DNA from: Flavobacteriaceae bacterium
Lineage (GTDB): Bacteria > Bacteroidota > Bacteroidia > Flavobacteriales > Flavobacteriaceae
DNA length: 5,614 nt
Reading direction: 5' to 3'
Assembly (NCBI GenBank): GCA_013042255.1
Contig: JABDQK010000195.1
Coordinates: 1 to 5,614 of the forward strand
The position numbers and the translations under genes are program-made. The stretch's first letter is position 1. Each line of letters begins with the position of its first letter. Below the pieces are notes generated by a model. That model saw nothing but the letters and a program-made list of their open reading frames with translations, was not told where the DNA came from and made no database searches. Shown here one piece after another: positions 1 to 5,614 of this stretch.

Positions 1-144
1 GAGGAACTAAAGGCCTGGGCTTATCAAAACAACTTGCATGAACTTCGTCTTACAGTTTACGAGGATAATATCCCTGCTTTGAATGCCTACACCAAAGCTG
101 GTTTTAAAAAGCATATTGTGGAGATGAGGCTGCCTTCCCATTAG
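1..144 (+). CDS. GNAT-family N-acetyltransferase, C-terminal fragment (cut by window edge)
   Basis: The first 47 codons are open from base 1 and end at TAG 142-144. The translation has the typical end of a GCN5-related N-acetyltransferase: a short helix, a strand (LRLTVYEDN), then N-x-x-A-x-x-A-Y-x-K-A-G-F, the conserved Asn/Tyr/Gly-Phe segment that in this family lies beside the acetyl-CoA pantetheine arm. A final strand (HIVEMRLP) closes the fold. The acceptor-binding N-terminal part lies outside the window, so the substrate (a small molecule, or a protein N-terminus as in RimI-like enzymes) cannot be told. It is followed by 64 bases without a gene and without a convincing terminator hairpin, then kynureninase on the same strand. 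Family assignment is fairly secure; function is open. Confidence 0.82.
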   Translation, partial: EELKAWAYQNNLHELRLTVYEDNIPALNAYTKAGFKKHIVEMRLPSH

Positions 145-186
145 CACGATTTCTTTCTGATAATAGCTGATTCATTACTGTTGTTG

Positions 187-194
187 TATTTTTG
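187..194 (+). promoter_or_regulatory. Bacteroidota-type -7 element (TAnnTTTG) ahead of kynureninase
   Basis: TATTTTTG at 187-194 matches the Bacteroidota -7 consensus TAnnTTTG at all six fixed positions and ends 14 bases before the kynureninase ATG. If transcription starts about four bases beyond the final G, as in characterised Bacteroides promoters, the leader would be only around ten bases, made of an A/G-rich run. No clear TTG -33 element lies 19-21 bases upstream, so the call rests on the -7 box and its position. Confidence 0.5.
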
Positions 195-208
195 AGAAAA
201 AGAAGTCT

Positions 209-1477
209 ATGACATTTCAGAATACGCTTTCCTTTGCAAAACAACTCGATGCGGAGGATCAATTAGCGGTTTACCGGGATCAATTCCATTTTCCAAAAGT
301 AAATGGGAAGGATGTCATCTATTTTACGGGAAATTCCCTTGGGCTGCAACCCAAAAGAACTTCAGCTTTTGTAGAGGAAATCATGAAAGACTGGCGGGAA
401 CTGGCTGTGGAAGGTCATTTCCATGCGGATAAACCCTGGTGGGATTACCATGAGAGGTTGGCAGAACCACTTGCCAAAGTTGTTGGAGCTAAAGCTTCTG
501 AGATTTCGGTAATGAATACCCTCACTGTAAACCTGCATCTATTAATGGTTACTTTTTACCGGCCTACCCAAAAACGCTATAAGATCCTTTGTGAAGAAAA
601 AGCTTTCCCCTCAGATCAATACATGTTCCAGAGTCAGATTAAATATCACGGTCTTGACATCTCCGACACCCTTGTGGAAGTGAAGAAGCGCGAAGGCGAA
701 CACTTCTGGCGTACAGAAGATGTGCTGGCAAAAATTGAAGAAGTTGGAGAGGAACTTGCCCTCGTCCTCCTCGGAGGAGTGAATTACTACAACGGGCAGG
801 TATTCGACATGGAAACAATTACAAGGGCAGGGAAAGCGGCAGGAGCATATGTAGGATGGGACCTTGCACATGCTGTTGGAAATGTGGAACTAAAACTACA
901 CGACTGGGATGCTGATTTTGCGGCCTGGTGTAGTTACAAATATATGAACAGTGGCCCGGGAAATGCCTCCGGCGTTTTTATCAATGAACGCTACCACGGC
1001 CTGAATGATATTCCCCGTTTTGAGGGCTGGTGGGGAACTAAGAAAGAAACTCGATTTCTGATGCAGCCGGAATTCGATCCCATGGATAACGCCGATGCGT
1101 GGCAGATCAGTAACGCCCCTGTTCTTGCCCTTGCGCCATACCTGGCTTCCCTTGAAATGTTTGAAGAGGTTGGAATGCAGGTACTGATTGAAAAAAGAAA
1201 TAAAATAGTTGACTATCTTGAATTTATCCTAGGGGAAATTGATAAGGAAGTAGACAGCTCCTTTGAGATTATTACACCAAAGGCCAGAGGAACTCAGCTT
1301 TCGGTATTTTTACACGGAGAGGGAAAGCCGCTTTTCGATTACCTTATGAAGAATGGTGTGATCACAGACTGGAGGGAACCTAATGTTATCCGTCTGGCTC
1401 CCGCACCCTTTTATTGTTCTTTTGAAGATATGTATCACTTTGGACAGATTCTGAAGCAAGGAATCGAGGACTCCTAA
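209..1477 (+). CDS. kynU: kynureninase (PLP-dependent, L-kynurenine / 3-hydroxykynurenine hydrolase)
   Basis: This cytosolic PLP enzyme of the aspartate-aminotransferase fold cleaves kynurenine to anthranilate plus alanine, or 3-hydroxykynurenine to 3-hydroxyanthranilate plus alanine. At 422 residues it has the usual bacterial length. Visible motifs in order are FTGNSLGLQP (39-48), NTLTVNLHLL (103-112), FPSDQY (133-138), GWDLAHAVGN (216-225, with Asp218 expected to pair with the PLP ring nitrogen), CSYKYMNSGPG (241-251, with Lys244 the expected Schiff-base lysine), FEGWWG (271-276), QISN (299-302), RGTQLS (360-365) and PNVIRLAP (391-398). The ATG at 209 is chosen because the protein then begins at normal family length, a TAnnTTTG box sits just upstream, and a stop (TAG 164-166) closes the frame above it. 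No other kynurenine-pathway gene is in the window. His70, Ser301 and Asn302 match the human substrate-site residues as I recall them, which favours 3-hydroxykynurenine as substrate (inference). The next gene begins 30 bases downstream. Confidence 0.97.
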   Translation: MTFQNTLSFAKQLDAEDQLAVYRDQFHFPKVNGKDVIYFTGNSLGLQPKRTSAFVEEIMKDWRELAVEGHFHADKPWWDYHERLAEPLAKVVGAKASEISVMNTLTVNLHLLMVTFYRPTQKRYKILCEEKAFPSDQYMFQSQIKYHGLDISDTLVEVKKREGEHFWRTEDVLAKIEEVGEELALVLLGGVNYYNGQVFDMETITRAGKAAGAYVGWDLAHAVGNVELKLHDWDADFAAWCSYKYMNSGPGNASGVFINERYHGLNDIPRFEGWWGTKKETRFLMQPEFDPMDNADAWQISNAPVLALAPYLASLEMFEEVGMQVLIEKRNKIVDYLEFILGEIDKEVDSSFEIITPKARGTQLSVFLHGEGKPLFDYLMKNGVITDWREPNVIRLAPAPFYCSFEDMYHFGQILKQGIEDS

Positions 1478-1494
1478 AAAGAAGGCCTCTTTAA

Positions 1495-1502
1495 TAATTT
1501 TG
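1495..1502 (+). promoter_or_regulatory. Bacteroidota-type -7 element (TAnnTTTG) overlapping the MFS gene start region
   Basis: TAATTTTG at 1495-1502 fits TAnnTTTG exactly and ends only five bases before the ATG at 1508. Transcription from it would begin at about 1506-1508, giving a leaderless or nearly leaderless message. No TTG -33 element is evident at the expected distance, and that region lies in the last codons of kynureninase. The alternative is that the MFS gene is read through from the kynureninase promoter and this match is chance. Confidence 0.42.
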
Positions 1503-1507
1503 CACCT

Positions 1508-2665
1508 ATGAGGTCGCTTCGACTCATCTTAACAAACCCCAGATATTTTGGCCCGGCCTGGGCCTTCGCCAGCCTGAATATATTGTTCGGTACCTGGGCC
1601 ATTTATATACCTGTGGTAAAAGAGGATTTGGAAATCGATAAGGCGACCCTGGGAATTGCCCTGTTCTTTCTTTCCCTGGGTGTTTTCACAGTGTTTCCGG
1701 TAGCGTCGCGAATCGTGAATTTTCTGGGGGTGGGACGGGCGACGTGGATCGGGATCTTGTTGCTGTGCTTTACTGCCTTATTTCCCCTGATGGCCAATAG
1801 TTTTATCACCCTGGCCCTTGCCCTGTTCTTCTTTGGATCGGCTAACGGCTTTCTCGATATTTCCATGAACACACTGGTCACAGAAATCGAAAAAGAAGAC
1901 AAGCAGAAATTCATGTCTGCATCTCATGGCTTCTTTAGCCTCGGTGGTGTTTTGGCAGGTCTGGGTAGCTTTCTAATCCTTGTATTTGAAAGCAGGATGT
2001 TGCATATGCTGGCGGCAGTTTTCCTTGTCTTATCCATCAATCTTATTTTCCATAAACGCTATCGGCATATAAGAGCAGCACCGATTGAAAAAGAACCTTT
2101 TAAGCTGAGGAATTTCAAGCCGCTCTTGCTCCTCGGAATAGTCTCTTTTGTTGTTATGGGAAGTGAAGGTGCTATAGTAGACTGGAGTGGATTGTTTCTC
2201 AAAGAAGTAACGCTGGCACCAGAAACTTTATGGGGAGCCGGTTTTCTTGGATTTCAGATCACAATGACCCTGGGTCGATTTCTGGGAGATGCCATCAGTG
2301 CACGTATAGGTTCAGTTAAGATCGTGGCACTAGGTGCATCCATAGCCATTTTAGGGTATTTATGCGTGCTCTTAGCCAGTACCTATCTGGCAATTGTAGG
2401 CTTTGCCTTAACCGGACTTGGATTTTCAGTAATTATCCCTGAACTCTTCAGGATCGGGGGTAATGTAAAAGGGGTAGAGTCTTCTCAGGGGGTAGCCTTT
2501 ATTGCAGGAACCGGATATTCTGGATTTTTGGTCGGGCCGGTCATCCTGGGTTTCCTCGCAGAACAATTTTCTCTCAACACGAGTTTTACAGTCTTGCTGG
2601 GATGTGTAATCCTGGTACTGGGTACAACTGTTCTTCTTAGGCGTAGCCGGGTAAAACAGAGTTGA
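1508..2665 (+). CDS. MFS transporter, YbjJ-like
   Basis: This 385-residue inner-membrane protein has about twelve hydrophobic segments, roughly 15-35, 47-67, 77-95, 97-118, 140-160, 164-181, 204-220, 238-258, 268-289, 292-312, 328-350 and 357-377, with a charged central loop at 182-203 as expected between the two six-helix halves. A motif A-like stretch (G-R-x-x-G-D-x4-R-x-G, 256-268) begins the second half's helix 2-3 loop. Several blocks resemble E. coli YbjJ as remembered: SHGFFSLGG (139-147), SEGAIVDWS (219-227) and GTGYSGFLVGPVILGFLAE (334-352). YbjJ itself has no firmly established substrate, so none is assigned. The ATG at 1508 places helix 1 normally, and the next in-frame Met (residue 94) is far too late. 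Proximity to kynureninase raises possible transport of kynurenine-pathway compounds, but this is inference only. Its stop lies two bases from the convergent lipoprotein gene's stop. Confidence 0.9.
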   Translation: MRSLRLILTNPRYFGPAWAFASLNILFGTWAIYIPVVKEDLEIDKATLGIALFFLSLGVFTVFPVASRIVNFLGVGRATWIGILLLCFTALFPLMANSFITLALALFFFGSANGFLDISMNTLVTEIEKEDKQKFMSASHGFFSLGGVLAGLGSFLILVFESRMLHMLAAVFLVLSINLIFHKRYRHIRAAPIEKEPFKLRNFKPLLLLGIVSFVVMGSEGAIVDWSGLFLKEVTLAPETLWGAGFLGFQITMTLGRFLGDAISARIGSVKIVALGASIAILGYLCVLLASTYLAIVGFALTGLGFSVIIPELFRIGGNVKGVESSQGVAFIAGTGYSGFLVGPVILGFLAEQFSLNTSFTVLLGCVILVLGTTVLLRRSRVKQS

Positions 2666-2691
2666 GCTTATTTCAAGACCTCAACATCTGT
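2656..2691 (-). terminator. Hairpin spanning both convergent stop codons, probable terminator
   Basis: ACAGAGTTGAG (2656-2666) pairs with CTCAACATCTGT (2680-2691) in an 11-bp stem with one bulged A at 2686. The loop can extend by three more pairs (CTT 2667-2669 with AAG 2675-2677). The structure covers the TGA of the MFS gene (2663-2665) and the TAA of the lipoprotein gene (2668-2670). On the - strand the stem runs into TTTT, so it is most credible as the terminator of the lipoprotein gene. On the + strand no T-run follows (GAAATAC), so any action on the MFS transcript would not be a standard intrinsic terminator. Confidence 0.55.
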
Positions 2692-3336
2692 GAAATACAA
2701 GGAAAAATTACCTTCTGCATTTTTGTGCATGGTAGATATTTTGAGGCCGTCTACCTCTTCGTAGCCTTCCCAGGTAGCAGAACTCGTGGGATCATCGCTA
2801 TTTCCCTTTCGGAAGTTCCACTCCTTTACGAGGTGATCGTCACTTAAGTAAAAATCATAGGCATCTCCGGGCGTATATCCTCCATCATTTCCATAAACGA
2901 CAGTAAGCTTAGGCAAGGAATCCTTGCTGATTGGGGCAAGGGATCTTTCCTCGTAGGTATAAGTTAGATTGTCCTTATCCCACAGTATGTTGATAGGGGC
3001 AAGAAGCCAATACTTGTCATTTATAAATGCAGCGTCGGCCCTTGCAGAAAGACTATCCACAGCTTTTCTGTTATAGAGAATGGTATCTCCCCTAGAAATT
3101 CCTCGCACCTCCTGAGTTTTCGTATTCCAGGTCCATTCGCGTTCAAAATGCATGGTATCCCGGTCAACATTGAAAGTAAAGCGGATCTGTTGGATTTTGT
3201 TCCAATTCTCAATACCATGAGCCTTGGCTACTTTTTCCAATATGTTTTCTTCCTTAACAATTTCGATTTTCTTCTCTGTTTTACAGGCTACTAGAAAGAG
3301 CAGAAGGGAAGCCAGGGGGAGTAAATTCTTGATCAT
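2668..3336 (-). CDS. Predicted lipoprotein of unknown function, possibly LolA/LolB-like fold
   Basis: This is a 222-residue protein with a short lipoprotein signal: Lys3, a hydrophobic core (5-16) and lipobox LVAC with Cys18 as the lipidated residue. The frame is open further up to a TTG at 3405, but the start at 3336 is chosen because it puts the signal peptide at the N-terminus and leaves a promoter box 12 bases upstream. The mature part is strand-rich, with blocks AHGIENWNKIQQIRFTF (39-55), YWLLAPINILWD (109-120), YDFYLSDDHLVKEW (160-173) and WEGYEEVDGLKIS (189-201). Alternating aromatic and polar residues suggest a half-barrel like the lipoprotein-sorting proteins LolA/LolB, a common shape for uncharacterised Bacteroidota lipoproteins. 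I do not recognise a named function. Residues after Cys18 (KTEKK) are charged but lack the clear acidic run of known surface-export signals, so a periplasm-facing location is more likely. It is separated from the upstream OmpA-family gene by a strong terminator. Confidence 0.85.
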   Translation of the reverse strand: MIKNLLPLASLLLFLVACKTEKKIEIVKEENILEKVAKAHGIENWNKIQQIRFTFNVDRDTMHFEREWTWNTKTQEVRGISRGDTILYNRKAVDSLSARADAAFINDKYWLLAPINILWDKDNLTYTYEERSLAPISKDSLPKLTVVYGNDGGYTPGDAYDFYLSDDHLVKEWNFRKGNSDDPTSSATWEGYEEVDGLKISTMHKNAEGNFSLYFTDVEVLK

Positions 3337-3348
3337 AGTATTTTTTTT

Positions 3349-3380
3349 CAAAGATAATGGGAATTTAGTTTTATCCCAAG
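3349..3380 (-). promoter_or_regulatory. Bacteroidota-type promoter of the lipoprotein gene (-33 and -7 boxes)
   Basis: Read on the - strand, TATCTTTG (3356 down to 3349) matches TAnnTTTG exactly, 12 bases before the ATG at 3336. A CTTG (3380 down to 3377) serves as the -33 TTG element with a 20-base spacer, the expected distance. It lies just past the terminator of the OmpA-family gene, so the lipoprotein appears to be its own transcription unit. This is the best supported of the three promoters in the window because both boxes are present. Confidence 0.62.
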
Positions 3381-3412
3381 GAGCAGAATAATGCCCGAGG
3401 TGCAAAATGAAA

Positions 3413-3440
3413 GATCCTGCGCAGCTAGCTACACAGGATC
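3413..3440 (-). terminator. Intrinsic terminator after the OmpA-family gene
   Basis: The 28-base stretch is an almost perfect palindrome. Outer arms GATCCTG (3413-3419) and CAGGATC (3434-3440) enclose a self-complementary AGCTAGCT core (3423-3430), with only two mismatched positions (3420/3433 and 3422/3431). On the - strand the hairpin is followed by TTTCATTTT, a serviceable T-rich tail. On the + strand no T-run follows, so it acts in one direction. It lies 28 bases beyond the stop of the OmpA-family gene and before the lipoprotein promoter. Confidence 0.72.
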
Positions 3441-3468
3441 CAGATTATTGAGTTAGAATGGTTAATTT

Positions 3469-5424
3469 TTATTTGTTCTTCACGAACATATCTTTTGGAT
3501 TTTTGATCTGTACGATCGGAAACTCTGTTCTTCTGTTGAGCTCCAGTTCTTCGTCAGTACAATTTTCCCTGCCAGTACAGTGGTTGATGAGTCGCCTTTT
3601 TCCAAATCCTTTGTAAGACAGAATATGTTCCTTGGGTACGCCATGTTCAATTAGGTACTCATAGGTTGATTTAGCCCTTCGCTCAGAAAGTGCATCATTA
3701 TAGGCATGACTTCCGATAGGATCGGTATGAGCCTCCAGATGAATGATCATTTCCGGATAGGTAACCGTCATTAGTTTAACAACCTTGTCGAGTTCTTTGG
3801 CGGCATCGGGGCGGATATCACTCTTGTTAAAATCGAAATAGATCTTATTTAGATCTGCCAATAGTTTTACATCCATCACCGGTTCCAGAGTAATATTCTG
3901 TGAAATGATCTTTGTGGTCAGTGGAGTTGTATAGGTATTAAAATATACATTCTTACTGGGGTGTGTTTTTCTGGATGCTTCTATGACATAATTTCGTTCA
4001 CGGTTGATATACATCCTGTAATACCCGTTAGCATTAGTTAACGCTTCCCCTTCCAAAGATCCGTCTTTTTGATTGTAAAGGGCGATCTTAACGCTATCAA
4101 GAGGTCTTAAATTAACCCCGTCAATAACATAGCCCTCAAGGGAAAGTTCAGGTGTAAATTTAAATTTGTAGATATCATCACTTCCCATTCCACCATCTCG
4201 ATTTGAACTGAAATATCCGTTGATCCCGTCTTCATGTGCGAAAAAAGCAAAGTCATCACTTGGCGAATTGACCGGAGTCCCCAGATTCACCACGTCTACG
4301 ATCTCATCATTGTCATTGCTGATCGTTGAGAAGATATCAAGCTGTCCAAATCCGACATGTCCGTCTGAAGCAAAGAACAAAACTCCTTCGTGATTGATGA
4401 AAGGAAACATCTCATTGCCTTCAGTATTGACCACTGGCCCGGCATTCACAGGCTTTCCGATCCCTCCTCTCGGATGGATTTCTGAATAGTAAATATCAGT
4501 TCCCCCGTAGCCTCCGGGTCGGTCTGAAGTAAAATACAAGCGGGTTCGCCCGGGACTTACAAAAGGATGTCCGGTAGAAAAGTAATCGCTGTTGATCCTA
4601 AGATTTCTATTTTCCTTCCACTCGCCTTTTTCCTTGATCGCACTGAATATTTTAAGGTTGAGTTCATCTTCAGCACCGTAGGCTTTTTTATTTTTAAAGT
4701 AATTGTTCCTGGTAAAATACACCACGGTATCATTCTTATAATCGGTAGAAAATACCAGGGAACTCTCGTGGAATCTCGTGTTGACATCCCCTTCGATCTT
4801 GATCGGAATCTGGTCTTCGCCCTCTTCTTTAACCATAAAGATATCGAGCCAGGGTTCTTCGTTCCAGCCGTATTCATCGCCTTCAACCAGGTCTTCCCTC
4901 GAAGAAGCGAAATAGAGGTACTCCCCATTAACAAAGGAACCAAAATCACTCTCTGTAGAATTAAACGGGAGCTCAAATATTTCGTAGCGTTCCCGGCTAT
5001 TAAAAACAACTGATGCCAGGTTTCCATCTTTCAAGAATCTCTTAACCCTTGAATCATTCTTATTGTATTTTTTGTATTTCTTCAGCCAGGTCTCAGCTTG
5101 GTCTAGTTGACCATCGCTATAGAGAGCCATTGCGTATTTGAAATAATAATCCGTTGGTATACTGTTGTTGTTGATCACCTTTTTAAAGTGTGGAAGAGAT
5201 CTCTTAAAATCTCTTATAAGCAGATAACATTCCGCAAGGCGTTGATGGGCATAATCAGTGTTGAACTTCCCATCCACCATTTTCTCGTATTCCTTGATGG
5301 CCTTACCGTATTGGAATTGCCCAAAATAATAGTCGGCTCTCTTCTGAGCCCCATATTGGGCCTGTGCTGAAGTGATCAGCAGTGCAAAAAGAAGGGTAAA
5401 GAATATATGTGTTTTAGTTTTCAT
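3469..5424 (-). CDS. OmpA-family periplasmic protein with TPR, PD40, CRD-like and OmpA domains (PorE-like architecture)
   Basis: This 651-residue exported protein has, in order, a signal peptide (1-22, probable cleavage AQA/Q without a lipobox), TPR-like helical repeats (about 25-135), PD40/WD40-type beta-propeller repeats (about 150-422, with blade motifs YFTSDRPGGYGGTDIYYSE at 297-315, FFASDGHVGFGQLDIFS at 350-366 and YFSSNRDGGMGSDDIYKF at 404-421), a carboxypeptidase-regulatory-like beta domain (about 428-512) and a C-terminal OmpA peptidoglycan-binding domain (about 526-638). In the last, Asp568 and Arg583 have the same spacing as E. coli OmpA Asp271 and Arg286, which bind diaminopimelate. 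Cys616 and Cys622 probably form a disulfide in the loop before NRRTEF. The arrangement matches PorE, a type IX secretion component that anchors outer-membrane parts to peptidoglycan, but flavobacteria have many paralogues, so the symbol is withheld. The start at 5424 is chosen for the signal peptide; a longer frame to 5490 overlaps the upstream gene. The upstream PorP/SprF-like gene ends 13 bases before it, indicating an operon. Confidence 0.93.
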   Translation of the reverse strand: MKTKTHIFFTLLFALLITSAQAQYGAQKRADYYFGQFQYGKAIKEYEKMVDGKFNTDYAHQRLAECYLLIRDFKRSLPHFKKVINNNSIPTDYYFKYAMALYSDGQLDQAETWLKKYKKYNKNDSRVKRFLKDGNLASVVFNSRERYEIFELPFNSTESDFGSFVNGEYLYFASSREDLVEGDEYGWNEEPWLDIFMVKEEGEDQIPIKIEGDVNTRFHESSLVFSTDYKNDTVVYFTRNNYFKNKKAYGAEDELNLKIFSAIKEKGEWKENRNLRINSDYFSTGHPFVSPGRTRLYFTSDRPGGYGGTDIYYSEIHPRGGIGKPVNAGPVVNTEGNEMFPFINHEGVLFFASDGHVGFGQLDIFSTISNDNDEIVDVVNLGTPVNSPSDDFAFFAHEDGINGYFSSNRDGGMGSDDIYKFKFTPELSLEGYVIDGVNLRPLDSVKIALYNQKDGSLEGEALTNANGYYRMYINRERNYVIEASRKTHPSKNVYFNTYTTPLTTKIISQNITLEPVMDVKLLADLNKIYFDFNKSDIRPDAAKELDKVVKLMTVTYPEMIIHLEAHTDPIGSHAYNDALSERRAKSTYEYLIEHGVPKEHILSYKGFGKRRLINHCTGRENCTDEELELNRRTEFPIVQIKNPKDMFVKNK

Positions 5425-5437
5425 ATCGGTTTTCTTT

Positions 5438-5614
5438 TTAGAAGTATCGCGGGGATTTAGCCGGACCTTTCTGTTTGAACAGCGTCTCATAGATCAGGAT
5501 GATCTCATGTGTACCTGTAGAATACGGCCTGATTTCTCCGGTAGGCATGTCGTAGGCATATCCAATCCTGAAGTCTTTAGAGATCTGAAAATCGAGTAGG
5601 GCACCAAATCCATC
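5438..5614 (-). CDS. PorP/SprF-family type IX secretion-associated outer-membrane protein, C-terminal fragment
   Basis: Reading the - strand from the right edge gives 58 codons ending in TAA at 5440-5438. The peptide contains DFQISKDFRIGYAYDMPTG, then YSTGTHEIILIYE, followed by a short basic tail ending PRYF. This matches the closing beta strands of PorP/SprF proteins, whose C-termini carry G-Y-x-Y-D-x-P and the S-G-T/S-H-E signature as I recall the family. These are roughly 300-residue outer-membrane barrels that work with type IX secretion. In Flavobacterium johnsoniae, SprF is needed for secretion of the giant gliding adhesin SprB. The N-terminal four fifths lie beyond the window. The OmpA-family gene follows after 13 bases on the same strand, so the two are almost certainly co-transcribed from a promoter outside the window. 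Confidence 0.88.
   Translation of the reverse strand, partial: DGFGALLDFQISKDFRIGYAYDMPTGEIRPYSTGTHEIILIYETLFKQKGPAKSPRYF

Noticed and set aside
145..208. Gap between the acetyltransferase and kynureninase examined for a terminator or small RNA
   Set aside because: No stem of useful length was found. Apart from the -7 box at 187-194 it appears featureless.
1478..1492. AAAGA / TCTTT inverted repeat between kynureninase and the MFS gene, a possible terminator
   Set aside because: The stem is only five mostly A-T pairs around a five-base loop, too weak to call. The downstream T-rich stretch is better explained as the promoter box.
3337..3405. In-frame N-terminal extension of the lipoprotein to a TTG at 3405
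   Set aside because: It would bury the lipoprotein signal peptide 23 residues inside the protein and place the promoter boxes within coding sequence. The ATG at 3336 explains both.
4161..4168. TAAATTTG on the + strand, a match to the -7 promoter motif
   Set aside because: It lies inside the OmpA-family gene on the opposite strand, with no gene downstream on that strand. It shows that chance matches to the motif do occur.
4567..5013. 148-codon open frame antisense to the OmpA-family gene
   Set aside because: It lies opposite strongly conserved propeller coding sequence and its translation has no recognisable domain. It is best explained as a shadow frame, like the shorter frames at 611-871, 1603-1914, 2662-2847, 3021-3218, 4557-5027, 5107-5370 and 5372-5599.
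5425..5490. In-frame extension of the OmpA-family gene to an ATG at 5490
   Set aside because: The added residues are highly basic, would precede a clear signal peptide, and overlap the end of the PorP/SprF-like gene by 53 bases.

Overview
The window looks like an ordinary chromosomal stretch of a member of the Bacteroidota, most likely Flavobacteriaceae. Three signs support this: Bacteroidota-type promoter motifs (TAnnTTTG) just ahead of start codons, A-rich leaders without clear Shine-Dalgarno sequences, and a PorP/SprF-like plus OmpA-family gene pair typical of organisms with a type IX secretion system. No insertion sequence, phage gene, CRISPR array, tRNA or rRNA was seen, and no gap between genes exceeds 100 bases.

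Left half, + strand: the tail of a GNAT acetyltransferase (1-144), a full kynureninase (209-1477) and a 12-helix MFS transporter resembling E. coli YbjJ (1508-2665). Kynureninase and transporter are 30 bases apart. They may be co-transcribed, although each has its own TAnnTTTG motif near its start. The kynureninase carries the His/Ser/Asn substrate-site residues of the human enzyme rather than the Trp/Gly/Thr set of Pseudomonas, which suggests it prefers 3-hydroxykynurenine and serves NAD synthesis.

Right half, - strand, read from the right edge inward: the C-terminal end of a PorP/SprF-family outer-membrane protein (5438-5614), then after 13 bases a 651-residue periplasmic protein with TPR, PD40 repeats, a carboxypeptidase-regulatory-like domain and an OmpA peptidoglycan-binding domain (3469-5424), then a strong terminator hairpin (3413-3440). 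Next comes a separately promoted lipoprotein gene of unknown function (2668-3336). PorP/SprF-OmpA pairs in flavobacteria commonly sit downstream of very large type IX-secreted adhesins, so such a gene is predicted beyond the right edge.

The two halves converge at 2665/2668 with only two bases between stop codons. A long hairpin (2656-2691) is embedded in the last codons of both genes. No clearly new system was found. The points most worth checking are the kynureninase substrate-site residues, the hairpin spanning both stops, the near-leaderless promoter placement and the predicted adhesin locus next door.
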